Made by a program: the position numbers and the translations under genes. Source: Confluentibacter citreus (GTDB lineage Bacteria; Bacteroidota; Bacteroidia; Flavobacteriales; Flavobacteriaceae). Taken from it: a stretch of 64,000 nt of DNA. The stretch spans positions 62,001 to 126,000 of the forward strand of contig NZ_NIXN01000002.1 in the NCBI RefSeq assembly GCF_002807055.1, given 5' to 3'. A model generated the notes under the pieces. That model had not been told where the DNA came from. It saw only the letters and a program-made list of their open reading frames with translations, and ran no database searches. Below, piece after piece: positions 48,431-56,623 of this stretch (within the stretch, counting starts at the first letter, position 1; each line of letters begins with the position of its first letter).

Positions 48431-48440
48431 AATCATAAAA

Positions 48441-48899
48441 ATGAAAAAGTCAATCATTCTTTTCGCCCTAATCCTTGCTTTTATAAATTGTAAAAACAAA
48501 TCGGAAACCAATGAAACCAGCGAACCCGTGAAAAGTAACATGTCTTCTGGATTGTTGGAAGTAGGTTGTTATTCATACAATGGCAATAACAGTTCCATAA
48601 CCTTTGAAATAACTAAAATAAACACCACCATTACAGGAAACCTGAATTACCATTTAGCCGAAAAAGATGCGAATATGGGCACGTTTGAAGGTCTTTTAAT
48701 AGATGATATCATTTTGGGCGATTATACCTTTGAGTCGGAAGGTGTTAGCAGCAGACGTGAAGTCATTTTTAAGATTACTAACGGTCAACTTTTCGAAGGC
48801 TATGGCGAGATGGACGACGAAGGCATTTGTTTTGCCAATACAGATCATGTGACGTTTACCTCTACCATGCCATTAACAAAAACAGATTGCACTAAATAA
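48441..48899 (+). CDS. Small lipoprotein of unknown function
   Basis: 152 residues from ATG 48441, which gives the lipoprotein signal MKKSIILFALILAFINC (Cys at 17). The in-frame ATG at 48420 adds seven residues and overlaps the META gene. The mature part has ITFEITKINTTITGNLNYHLAEKDANMGTFEG, resembling a small beta-barrel or META-like fold, with Cys residues in GICFANTD and TKTDC. Not otherwise recognised. Confidence 0.75.
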   Translation: MKKSIILFALILAFINCKNKSETNETSEPVKSNMSSGLLEVGCYSYNGNNSSITFEITKINTTITGNLNYHLAEKDANMGTFEGLLIDDIILGDYTFESEGVSSRREVIFKITNGQLFEGYGEMDDEGICFANTDHVTFTSTMPLTKTDCTK

Positions 48900-48930
48900 A
48901 CCCAGTTTTAAATTTCGAACTTTTATCATT

Positions 48931-49079
48931 TGTCAGTTCGAGTGAAATTCTTTTTCAGAATTTTGTATCGAGAACAATTACATAATAAATTTGATTCTTG
49001 ATACTAATTTCATACATAAAATAATGTATGAAAATCACTCGACACGAGGCAAAGCCGAATTGAGCGAAGTTAATTGACA
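48931..49079. repeat. Nested inverted repeat, copy 2
   Basis: TGTCAGTTCGAGTGA (48931-48945) and TGTATCGAGAA (48964-48974) are identical to copy 1. The right side has TTCTTGATAC, then TCACTCGA, and ends TTAATTGACA. A 27-base stretch (CACGAGGCAAAGCC...) interrupts the right outer arm. It fills the gap between the lipoprotein and oxidoreductase genes. Confidence 0.8.
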
Positions 49080-49112
49080 AATTTTTAAAACACATAACAA
49101 TTAAGAAAACAC

Positions 49113-50021
49113 ATGAAAGCCATACGAATACACGAAAAAGGAGCAATAGATAACGTCAAGATTGAAGACCTTCCAAAGCCAGACATTCAATCAAATCAGG
49201 TTTTAATAAAAGTAAAAGCCTGTGGCATCAATCCCGTGGATTGGAAAAGTACCGTTTATGGGTATTTTGAAATGCCTTATACCATAGGTACCGATATCTC
49301 TGGTACGATTGAAGCTATTGGAACTGACGTGACCGATTTTAAAGTGGGCGATAACGTGATTGGTTCTTTGGAATGGGCAAAACAAGGTGCCTGTGCCGAA
49401 TATGTGGCTACCGAAATTAAATTTCTGGCTTTAAAACCAAAAAATCTAAGTTTTGAAGAAGCCGCAGCCGTACCCTTGGCAGCATTAACGGCATGGCAGG
49501 GCTTGTTCGATAAATTACATGTACAAACAGGTCAGAAGGTATTAATTCAAGCAGCCGCTGGGGGTGTTGGATTATTTGCGGTGCAATTCGCTAAATGGAA
49601 AGGCGCACAGGTTGTGGGGATTGCCTCGGCAAAGAATGAAGCCTTCTTAAAATCTGTTGGGGTGGATTCCATCATTGATTATAAAACGGCGGACTTCTCT
49701 AAAATTACCCCCGACTTTGATGCCGTGTTCGATAGTATGGCGAGTTCAGAACACACCATTCCCCTACTTAAAAAAGGCGGTAAATATGTCACTATAACCG
49801 CGAAACCTTCCGAAGATTTGGTGCAAAAGCATGATGTTACGGCAACTCATTTTCTATTCCATTCCAATGCCGAACAGTTAAAAACCATTGTGAACTTAAT
49901 TGAACAAAACCATGTTAAGGTATTTATAGACAAACAATTTAAACTCACCGAAGCCAAAGACGCTTTAAAATACCAGCATGAAGGACGTTCTAGGGGGAAG
50001 AATGTGTTGGTGGTTAGTTAA
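49113..50021 (+). CDS. NADP-dependent quinone oxidoreductase-like MDR protein
   Basis: 302 residues of the medium-chain dehydrogenase/reductase superfamily, zinc-less branch. The N-terminal GroES-like domain has KACGINPVDWKSTVYGYF and GTDISGTIEAIG. The Rossmann domain has the NADP loop AAAGGVGLFAVQFAKWKGA (key block AGGVGLFA). No catalytic zinc ligands are seen. It probably reduces quinones or enones. Confidence 0.9.
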   Translation: MKAIRIHEKGAIDNVKIEDLPKPDIQSNQVLIKVKACGINPVDWKSTVYGYFEMPYTIGTDISGTIEAIGTDVTDFKVGDNVIGSLEWAKQGACAEYVATEIKFLALKPKNLSFEEAAAVPLAALTAWQGLFDKLHVQTGQKVLIQAAAGGVGLFAVQFAKWKGAQVVGIASAKNEAFLKSVGVDSIIDYKTADFSKITPDFDAVFDSMASSEHTIPLLKKGGKYVTITAKPSEDLVQKHDVTATHFLFHSNAEQLKTIVNLIEQNHVKVFIDKQFKLTEAKDALKYQHEGRSRGKNVLVVS

Positions 50022-50042
50022 TAAAAATTTCATTTAAAAGTT

Positions 50043-51014
50043 ATGAACGAAGAAAATCAAATATTAATATATCAGGCAAAAGATGGTAGAAGTCAATTGC
50101 AAATTACAATGCAAGCTGATACTATTTGGTTATCTCAATTTCAAATGGCAACTCTTTTTGATAAAGATATACGAACCATTAATGAGCATATTCAAAACAT
50201 TTACAACACTGGCGAATTAAGTATGGATGCAACTATCCGGAAATTCCGGATAGTTCGTCAAGAAGGTAACCGTATGGTAAATAGAAATATAGACCACTAT
50301 AACTTAGATATGATTATCTCTGTTGGGTATCGTGTTAATTCTAAACAAGGTACACAATTTAGAATATGGGCAAATAGCATTTTAAAAGAATATTTAGTTA
50401 AAGGTTACGCCATTAATGAAAATCGTTTAGCCCAAAAAGAACAAGAATTGGTGGTGCTTAGAAATGGCCTTCAAATTTTAAGTAGAGCCATTGAAGAAAA
50501 AACAGCAGACAACCAATGGCTCACTACTTTTGCCAAAGGTTTGAGCCTATTAGACGATTACGACCATGAGCAATTAGACACCAAAGGTTTAACAAAAAGA
50601 GACGCTATTTATCCAAGTTTAGACGATTATAAAAAACTCATTAACCAAATGCTCAAGGAATTTGATTCCTCTGTGTTTGGAAAAGAAAAAGACCAAAGCT
50701 TTCAAAGTTCGATAGCTCAAATAGAAAAAGGGTTTGATGCTACCGATTTTTACGAATCATTAGAAGAAAAAGCAACCATGTTGTTATATTTAATAGTAAA
50801 AAACCATTCATTTGTAGATGGTAATAAACGCATTGCTGCTGCCTGTTTTCTAAAGTTTTTACAACAAAATAACTTGTTGTTTAACCAAGAACTGCAACCC
50901 ATTATTAGTAACAATACGTTAGCCAGTTTAACCCTTTTAATTGCCGCTAGCAAACCAGAAGAAATGGAAACTGTAAAACGATTGGTTATAAGTGTATTGA
51001 ATCGAAATAAATAA
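50043..51014 (+). CDS. RhuM-like protein fused to a Doc/Fic-type toxin domain
   Basis: 323 residues. The first 150 are RhuM-like (WLSQFQMATLFDKDIRTINEHIQNI, DHYNLDMIISVGYRVNSKQGTQFRIWA; key blocks WLSQ...LF and NLDMIISVGYRV). The C-terminal half is a Fic/Doc fold with motif HSFVDGNKR (His255 to Arg263), where Ser replaces the usual Pro. The DGNKR form is the Doc type, whose known member phosphorylates EF-Tu. No antitoxin gene is beside it, so the RhuM part may control the toxin in cis. A 25-bp palindrome lies within the gene (50231-50255). Confidence 0.88.
   Translation: MNEENQILIYQAKDGRSQLQITMQADTIWLSQFQMATLFDKDIRTINEHIQNIYNTGELSMDATIRKFRIVRQEGNRMVNRNIDHYNLDMIISVGYRVNSKQGTQFRIWANSILKEYLVKGYAINENRLAQKEQELVVLRNGLQILSRAIEEKTADNQWLTTFAKGLSLLDDYDHEQLDTKGLTKRDAIYPSLDDYKKLINQMLKEFDSSVFGKEKDQSFQSSIAQIEKGFDATDFYESLEEKATMLLYLIVKNHSFVDGNKRIAAACFLKFLQQNNLLFNQELQPIISNNTLASLTLLIAASKPEEMETVKRLVISVLNRNK
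50231..50255. repeat. 25-bp palindrome inside the RhuM-Doc gene
   Basis: Arms AACTATCCGG and CCGGATAGTT are perfect over 10 bp around AAATT. It encodes part of TIRKFRIV (about residues 64-71). It could be an operator or a stable mRNA hairpin. Confidence 0.8.
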
Positions 51015-51041
51015 ATAGATTATCTCAACTCAAACATCCTC

Positions 51042-52331
51042 TTAATTATTCCCCAATTCAACATTCCCAAAACTCCACGCTTCTGGCCACCACCAAACAA
51101 TCAATAACCCAATAATAATAGACATTAAAAACGCACCAATAACGTATTTTCCTAGTTGTTTGGTGCCTAAAAACGCCGCCATACCTGCTTTAAAAGCTAA
51201 GTTGGATAATGAAGCAATCAAGATGAGTTTCCAAGCTAGGTGAACATCCAATTCTCCGCTATTAAGGGAATGGGATAAGGATAGGGTAATGGCATCTACA
51301 TCGGTTAATCCACTTATTATAGAGACGATATATAAACCACTTTCACCAAAAAAATCTTTTGCAACGGCTACTGCTAATAAAATAATGGCATATAGGCCTC
51401 CAAAAACCAAAGCCGTTTTAAGTTGGGCAGGATTTTCTGGTTCTGGAAGTTCTTCCATCTCTTTTGTTTGATTGTGCCAATATAAAAGTCCACAAAGAAT
51501 AACCATAAACACCAGCTCTACAATAATAGGTGGCGCAATCACTCCTAAATTTTTAGGGGTTACTATGGCTACTTCTACCAACACCCTAACCAAAGCAACC
51601 GCAGATGCCGTTAAAATAATAAAGGCTGCCAAACGCGCCGTTTTGGGAGCATTTACAACACGTCGTGCAAACGTAACCGTGGTTGCCGTACTGGAAACTA
51701 GTCCGCCCAAAATACCATTAAGAACCGTTCCTGCATTTTTACCAACTGCTTTATAGATAAAATAACCACCTAAGCCTAAGCCTACAATAAGAATGACCAT
51801 CATCCAAATCTCCCGTGGATTAAAGACATCATAAGGACCATAATTTTCATCAGGTAGGATGGGCAAAATGACCAATGAAAGTGCTGCAAATTGCATAATG
51901 GCTGCCACTTCTTTCTTTTGCAGCCTGCCCACCCATTCACCAAGTGTATTTTTTAAGTGTAACAATACTGCTGTGACGGCACCTAACGCCACGGCGACTT
52001 TCAAATCACCAAAAACCAAATAGGTTCCCAGTCCATACATCAGCAACATAGCCACTTCAGTTGTTTGCCCAATACTGGGTGCATCCGCTTTTTGCTTAAA
52101 AAAATTAACAATAGCAAGGAGTATTCCCAGAGTTATGAGTCCGGTGGCAATAATAATATCCGATTGGAAATGTTGGGCTATTAATCCGGTAACACTACCT
52201 AATAAGGTTACCAAACTAAACGTGCGGATGCCTGCCATTTTATGGTCGTCATACTCCCGTTGAAGTCCGACAAGAAGCCCTAAGCCTAAAGAAGTTCCTA
52301 AGATTTTAAATATCTCATAATCCATAACCAA
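51042..52331 (-). CDS. MgtC/SapB family protein with DUF4010
   Basis: 429-residue membrane protein with about 12 helices. The N-terminal MgtC/SapB domain has LGLGLLVGLQREYDDHKMAGIRTFSLVTLLG (key block GLQRE...GIRTF). The larger DUF4010 part includes NGILGGLVSSTATTVTFARR and SGLTDVDAITLSLS. The role is unknown; MgtC relatives are tied to magnesium or membrane homeostasis. Convergent with the RhuM-Doc gene across 27 bases. Confidence 0.92.
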   Translation of the reverse strand: MVMDYEIFKILGTSLGLGLLVGLQREYDDHKMAGIRTFSLVTLLGSVTGLIAQHFQSDIIIATGLITLGILLAIVNFFKQKADAPSIGQTTEVAMLLMYGLGTYLVFGDLKVAVALGAVTAVLLHLKNTLGEWVGRLQKKEVAAIMQFAALSLVILPILPDENYGPYDVFNPREIWMMVILIVGLGLGGYFIYKAVGKNAGTVLNGILGGLVSSTATTVTFARRVVNAPKTARLAAFIILTASAVALVRVLVEVAIVTPKNLGVIAPPIIVELVFMVILCGLLYWHNQTKEMEELPEPENPAQLKTALVFGGLYAIILLAVAVAKDFFGESGLYIVSIISGLTDVDAITLSLSHSLNSGELDVHLAWKLILIASLSNLAFKAGMAAFLGTKQLGKYVIGAFLMSIIIGLLIVWWWPEAWSFGNVELGNN

Positions 52332-52416
52332 TAAAATTAGAAATTTCTTTTGAAACGAAAAAAATTTTAATGAATAGGATTAAAAATAATGTAGAGAACA
52401 ATAACCTTTATAAAGA

Positions 52417-53364
52417 TTATTGTTTTAGATACGCCAACACATTCGCTTCAATACGTGCTTGTATGTTGCTTACATCGGCTTTTACAAACGTGTCGCCAGT
52501 AATATTCTCATACAGTTCTATATAGCGATCGCTAACGGTAGTAATATATTCGTCGCTCATAACTGGCACGGTCTGCCCTTTCAGCCCTTGAAAGTTATTG
52601 GCAATAAGCCATTGGCGCACAAACTCTTTACTTAATTGTTTTTGGGGTTCGTCTTTGGCTTGTAGGGCTTCATAACCATCCGCATAAAAATAGCGAGACG
52701 AATCGGGTGTGTGTATTTCATCAATCAACACAATTTTGCCTTCTTTGGTTTTTCCAAATTCGTATTTGGTATCCACTAAAATAAGGCCTCGGCTTGCTGC
52801 GATTTCGCTACCACGTTGAAACAATTTTCGGGTATAATCTTCCAACACCACATAATCGGCTTCGCTTACAATACCACGTTTTAAAATATCTTCTCGGGAA
52901 ATATCCTCATCGTGGTCGCCCATTTGGGCTTTGGTTGCTGGTGTAATGATAGGCTGTGGAAATTTATCGTTTTCTTTCATGCCTTCAGGCATCGCTACGC
53001 CACAAAGTGAGCGTTTGCCAACTTTATACTCGCGTGCCGCGTGACCACTCATATACCCACGAATCACCATTTCTACCTTAAACGGTTCACATAAGTGCCC
53101 GACGGCTACATTGGGGTCTGGCGTTGCCATGAGCCAATTTGGCACCAAATCTTCTGTGGCTTTCATCATTTTGGTGGCAATCTGGTTTAGGATTTGCCCC
53201 TTATACGGAATGCCTTTGGGCATCACCACATCGAACGCGGATAATCTATCGGTAGCCACCATAACTAACACATCGCCATTGATGTTATAAACCTCTCTAA
53301 CTTTGCCTTTATAAACACTTTTTTGTCCTGGAAAATTGAAATTTGTAGTGGTAATCGTGTTCAT
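52417..53364 (-). CDS. purC: Phosphoribosylaminoimidazole-succinocarboxamide synthase
   Basis: 315 residues. Joins CAIR with aspartate using ATP in de novo purine synthesis. The N-terminus [31 protein letters not shown] (key block GKVREVY...DRLSAFD) and the later EVVIRG-type [18 protein letters not shown] and [10 protein letters not shown] and [11 protein letters not shown] are diagnostic. It has its own well-matched promoter. No other pur gene is adjacent. Confidence 0.97.
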   Translation of the reverse strand: MNTITTTNFNFPGQKSVYKGKVREVYNINGDVLVMVATDRLSAFDVVMPKGIPYKGQILNQIATKMMKATEDLVPNWLMATPDPNVAVGHLCEPFKVEMVIRGYMSGHAAREYKVGKRSLCGVAMPEGMKENDKFPQPIITPATKAQMGDHDEDISREDILKRGIVSEADYVVLEDYTRKLFQRGSEIAASRGLILVDTKYEFGKTKEGKIVLIDEIHTPDSSRYFYADGYEALQAKDEPQKQLSKEFVRQWLIANNFQGLKGQTVPVMSDEYITTVSDRYIELYENITGDTFVKADVSNIQARIEANVLAYLKQ

Positions 53365-53389
53365 ATAATTAGCGGTTTTATGTGATATG

Positions 53390-53420
53390 CAAATGTAATT
53401 TGTTTCATAATGCCAAACAA
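53390..53420 (-). promoter_or_regulatory. purC promoter TTG-N20-TACATTTG
   Basis: On the minus strand, TTG (53420-53418), 20 bases, then TACATTTG (53397-53390). This is a full match to the flavobacterial consensus, 25 bases before the purC ATG. Confidence 0.65.
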
Positions 53421-53421
53421 A

Positions 53422-53448
53422 AAAAGGAGAAATAAACTTTCTCCTTTT
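53422..53448 (-). terminator. Terminator between the OmpA-like barrel gene and purC
   Basis: A perfect 11-bp stem AAAAGGAGAAA / TTTCTCCTTTT with a 5-base loop TAAAC, followed on the minus strand by TTTTTGTTTGG. It lies just upstream of the purC promoter, which it insulates. Confidence 0.75.
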
Positions 53449-53512
53449 CTAATTCAAATATGTATTTTAAATGAAATTTGTTAGTTTGTTTTTATAGAAT
53501 AACTAACGAAAG

Positions 53513-53633
53513 TTCTCGATATAAAATATCTCATTCCTCTATATTTTACTTGAACTGACAGGCAGACTAAAATTAATATCCTAACCTTAAATATCCGTTC
53601 GAGTAATTCGCCCGAAGAGAATTGTATCAAGAA
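53513..53633. repeat. Nested inverted repeat, copy 3 (rearranged)
   Basis: Contains TTCTCGATA, TACTTGAACTGACA, then CCGTTCGAGTAATTCGCCCG and ATTGTATCAAGAA. These are the building blocks of copies 1 and 2 in swapped order. It fills most of the 282-bp gap 53365-53646 with the terminator and the purC promoter. Confidence 0.7.
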
Positions 53634-53646
53634 GTCTTATTTAAAT

Positions 53647-54159
53647 TTAATTAAATCTAATATTGTATGTTACACCAACACCAACCGTTTGCAAATCAAC
53701 ATCGTTTTCTGCAAAGGTATTTTGGTAAAACGCATACAAATTCCAATCTCTGTTATGGTAACCAATTTGAGGGTTAACATACAATCCACCAGAGTTGTTA
53801 TCAACATTCGTTAAAAAACCATACCCTAAATCGGCTCCTAAAAATAAGCCTTCAGGTGCAAAATAATAACGTGCAAATCCAGCTAAAGGAATGATACCAA
53901 AATCATCAAAACCATCTTTACCAAAAAAATGGGTATAACCAGAAGCTACACCAATGCCGAAATTTGGATTGAACAAGTATTGCCCTCTTAGGTCTAAACC
54001 TAAATTAAATGATGCAAAATCGCTAGCATCACCTACTGGAATACCAGCGGTTACTCCTGCTTTAAACCATGAGTTGTCTGGCGTAATGTTTATCTCAGTT
54101 TCTTGAGCAAAAATTGGACTAAATCCTAATAATCCGATAATAAAAAATAATTTTTTCAT
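53647..54159 (-). CDS. Small outer-membrane beta-barrel protein (OmpA/OmpW-like)
   Basis: 170 residues with a signal peptide ending in PIFAQ. Eight-stranded barrel pattern: SWFKAGVTAGIPVGDASDFASFNLGLDLRGQYLF (key blocks GVTAGIPVGD, GLDLRGQYLF), GIGVASGYTHFF, LFLGADLGYGFLTN and the terminal VGVGVTYNIRFN ending in aromatic-polar order. The role is probably structural. Flanked by its own -7 element and a strong terminator. Confidence 0.85.
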   Translation of the reverse strand: MKKLFFIIGLLGFSPIFAQETEINITPDNSWFKAGVTAGIPVGDASDFASFNLGLDLRGQYLFNPNFGIGVASGYTHFFGKDGFDDFGIIPLAGFARYYFAPEGLFLGADLGYGFLTNVDNNSGGLYVNPQIGYHNRDWNLYAFYQNTFAENDVDLQTVGVGVTYNIRFN

Positions 54160-54184
54160 GTTGTTTTCTTAATATTTTATAGTG

Positions 54185-54192
54185 CAAATCTA
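54185..54192 (-). promoter_or_regulatory. -7 element for the barrel gene
   Basis: Minus-strand TAGATTTG, a perfect TAnnTTTG, 25 bases before the ATG at 54159. Confidence 0.45.
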
Positions 54193-54309
54193 GATGATTT
54201 ATAGCTACCCTTTTTACATTATTTTTGTTAAAGTTTATAGAATTTTAAGAGACATCATGGTATAAAACCCCTAATCATTTGACTGCCTGATAAAAGCATG
54301 CACTAAATA

Positions 54310-54341
54310 AAAAAGCCAGTTAGATTAATAACTGGCTTTTT
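54310..54341 (-). terminator. Terminator downstream of phoH
   Basis: Perfect 13-bp stem AAAAAGCCAGTTA / TAACTGGCTTTTT with a 6-base loop. The A/T ends make it usable in either direction; here it ends the leftward phoH transcript. The 322-bp gap 54160-54481 otherwise holds only a -7 element and a dispersed repeat. Confidence 0.85.
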
Positions 54342-54350
54342 AATGCTATT

Positions 54351-54440
54351 CGTCATTACAAGGAATGCAAAATCGAAATAATCTGTAAGTTTTTACATTA
54401 AATTTAAGAGATTGCTTCGTCCTATGTCCTCAAAATGACG
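54351..54440. repeat. Dispersed repeat CGTCATT...AATGACG
   Basis: CGTCATTACAAGGAATGC (from 54351) and GATTGCTTCGTCC...AAAATGACG (to 54440) are the two ends of an imperfect inverted repeat of the GTCATTGCGAGGAA / GCTTCGTTCC type. A degraded relative is at 38587-38650. Confidence 0.65.
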
Positions 54441-54481
54441 GTTCATTTTATGGATTAATGTTTTACAGGAATGAAAAACGA

Positions 54482-55462
54482 CTACTCCACGTTTTCAATA
54501 TGCTTATAAGCATCAATAATCTTTTTAACCAATCGGTGACGAAGCACATCTTTATCATCTAAAAAGATCATACCCACGCCTTCCACATTTTTTAAAATCA
54601 ATAAAGCTTCCTTCAACCCCGAAATGGTACGTCTTGGTAAATCGATTTGCCCTGGGTCGCCCGTCAATAAAAACTTTGCATTTTTTCCCATACGGGTCAA
54701 AAACATCTTCATTTGGTTATGGGTCGTGTTTTGTCCTTCATCCAAAATCACAAACGCATTATCTAAGGTGCGTCCACGCATAAACGCCAAAGGTGCAATT
54801 TGTATGGTACCATTTTCAATATAAAGTGCCAATTTTTCAGCAGGAATCATATCCCTTAAGGCATCATATAAGGGTTGCATGTATGGGTCTAGTTTTTCCT
54901 TTAAATCACCTGGTAAAAAGCCTAAATTCTCCCCTGCTTCCACCGCTGGCCTTGTTAAGATAATACGCTTGACCTCTTTATTTTTTAGTGCCTGAACCGC
55001 TAGCGCAACACCCGTATAGGTTTTACCTGTACCAGCTGGGCCAATAGCGAAAACCATGTCATTAGTACGCATAAGCTCAACCATTTTACGCTGATTGGCT
55101 GTTTCCGCTTTTATAAGTTTCCCTCCTACACCATGCACCAAAACCTCGCCACTTTTTTGCGATGTTGTATAATCATCACTGGTTTGGCTTGTTAAAACAC
55201 GCTCAATAACATTTTCGTCAAGCTTGTTATATTTTGTGAAATGTTTGATGAGCATATTGACACGACGATCAAATTCTTCCAGTAATTCATCATCGCCAAA
55301 TGCTTTGACTTTATTACCTCGTGCTACAATTTTAAGTTTAGGAAAATACTTTTTAAGAAGTTCAATATTGATGTTTTCTGGTCCAAAAAACTCTTTTGGA
55401 GTGATTTCTTCAAGTTCAATAACAATTTCGTTCAAGGGCGGTTCTTTTTGTTTTATTTTCAA
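54482..55462 (-). CDS. phoH: PhoH family ATPase
   Basis: 326 residues. The N-terminal small domain (KVVARGNKVKAFGDDELLEEFDRR-like, key KIVARGNKVKAFG) precedes a P-loop ATPase with Walker A GPAGTGKT, Walker B FVILDEGQNT and GDPGQIDLPRR. PhoH relatives act as RNA-linked ATPases, often with YbeY; ybeY is not in the window. Divergent from the SAM hydrolase gene. Confidence 0.94.
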   Translation of the reverse strand: MKIKQKEPPLNEIVIELEEITPKEFFGPENINIELLKKYFPKLKIVARGNKVKAFGDDELLEEFDRRVNMLIKHFTKYNKLDENVIERVLTSQTSDDYTTSQKSGEVLVHGVGGKLIKAETANQRKMVELMRTNDMVFAIGPAGTGKTYTGVALAVQALKNKEVKRIILTRPAVEAGENLGFLPGDLKEKLDPYMQPLYDALRDMIPAEKLALYIENGTIQIAPLAFMRGRTLDNAFVILDEGQNTTHNQMKMFLTRMGKNAKFLLTGDPGQIDLPRRTISGLKEALLILKNVEGVGMIFLDDKDVLRHRLVKKIIDAYKHIENVE

Positions 55463-55632
55463 CTAAGATTAACGAAAATAATGTTTACTCAGATGAAATG
55501 ATTTATTATTTATTCAGTATTTTTTATTTTGTTAAATAAGACTTTATGACCTTTATTTTTCGTTCGAATTATAAAAACCAAAACGAAAATTTATGTAGGT
55601 TTGTAAAACAATCTCGTAAAACTCAAAAATAC

Positions 55633-55640
55633 TAATTTTG
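55633..55640 (+). promoter_or_regulatory. -7 element for the SAM hydrolase gene
   Basis: TAATTTTG, a perfect TAnnTTTG, 37 bases before ATG 55678. A second perfect match, TAGGTTTG, lies at 55596-55603. Neither has a TTG at the -33 distance. Confidence 0.4.
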
Positions 55641-55677
55641 AGTAACCAAACGTTAAAAACATATCAACAATTTGCCG

Positions 55678-56565
55678 ATGGCGATTATCACATTAACTTC
55701 CGATTTTGGTGAAAAAGATCACTTTGTAGGTGCTATAAAAGGCGCTATCTATTGTGAACTCCCCGATGTGAAAATTGTTGATATCTCACACTTTGTATCG
55801 CCTTTCAACATTCCGCAGGCCGCTTACATCATTCAGAATGCCTATAAAAGTTTTCCTAAAGGAAGTGTTCATATTATTGGGGTGGATTCTGAGTTAAATC
55901 CCGAAAACAAGCACCTTGCCGTACAACTGGACGAGCATTATTTTATTTGTGCCGATAATGGTATTATGAGCATGCTGTGCAGTGAGATTGCGCCTGAAAA
56001 AATTGTTGAAATTAATATCCATGATAAAATTCTAGATAGTTTCCCAGGGTTGGATGTGTTTGTAAAAGTGGCTTGCCATATTGCAAGAGGTGGTACGTTG
56101 GAGGTTATTGGAAAAACCATTGATACCATAAAACCTACAAAGAGTCTTGTGCCGTTTATAAATGAAGATAAAACCCAAATTATTGGTAGTATCATTTATA
56201 TTGACAATTATGGAAACGTTGTAACCAATATAAAACAAGGCTTTTTTGAAACCATTCAAAAAGGACGTGATTTTGAAATTTCGGCGAGAAATAATAAATT
56301 TAAAACGGTTTATTCAAAATACAGTGATGTAGTTAATTTTGATATTCCAGAAGATAAACGCCATGATGAAGGCCGAGGTTTGGTGGTATTTAATTCGGGT
56401 GGTTATTTAGAAATTGCTGTTTATAGAAGCAACCCAAACACCGTAGGTACAGCCTCTAGTTTAATGGGCTTGGATTTAATGGACACCGTAAGTGTTAATT
56501 TTACCGCAACACCCTTAGTGACTAAAGTCAAAGAACCTGTTGCTAAACTGCAAGAATATAAATAA
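55678..56565 (+). CDS. SAM hydroxide adenosyltransferase (DUF62 family)
   Basis: 295 residues from ATG 55678; the TTG at 55672 adds two. Family members hydrolyse S-adenosylmethionine to adenosine and methionine, related to fluorinase and chlorinase. Seen: ITLTSDFGEKDHFVGAIKGAI, VDISHFVSPFNIPQAAYI, HIIGVDSELN, ADNGIMSML, and FINEDKTQIIGSIIYIDNYGNVVTNI (key block YIDNYGNVVTNI). Nothing suggests halogenase activity. Followed by the gld genes in the same direction. Confidence 0.92.
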   Translation: MAIITLTSDFGEKDHFVGAIKGAIYCELPDVKIVDISHFVSPFNIPQAAYIIQNAYKSFPKGSVHIIGVDSELNPENKHLAVQLDEHYFICADNGIMSMLCSEIAPEKIVEINIHDKILDSFPGLDVFVKVACHIARGGTLEVIGKTIDTIKPTKSLVPFINEDKTQIIGSIIYIDNYGNVVTNIKQGFFETIQKGRDFEISARNNKFKTVYSKYSDVVNFDIPEDKRHDEGRGLVVFNSGGYLEIAVYRSNPNTVGTASSLMGLDLMDTVSVNFTATPLVTKVKEPVAKLQEYK

Positions 56566-56573
56566 TGAAGACA

Positions 56574-56615
56574 CTTTTAACTTTTAACTTTTAACTTTTA
56601 ACTTTTAACTTTTAA
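56574..56615. repeat. Six perfect copies of the heptamer CTTTTAA before gldF
   Basis: Units run 56574-56580, 56581-56587, 56588-56594, 56595-56601, 56602-56608 and 56609-56615. The array ends 8 bases before the gldF ATG. The unit length is not a multiple of three, but the array is non-coding and sits in the leader. Confidence 0.9.
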
Positions 56616-56623
56616 CTTAATAA

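Noticed and set aside
55678-56565. DUF62 protein as a fluorinase or chlorinase
   Set aside because: It keeps the general SAM hydrolase motifs and nothing in the neighbourhood suggests halogenation; hydrolase is the safer call.
56574-56615. CTTTTAA array as a CRISPR
   Set aside because: The unit is 7 bp with no spacers and no cas genes; it is a simple tandem repeat.
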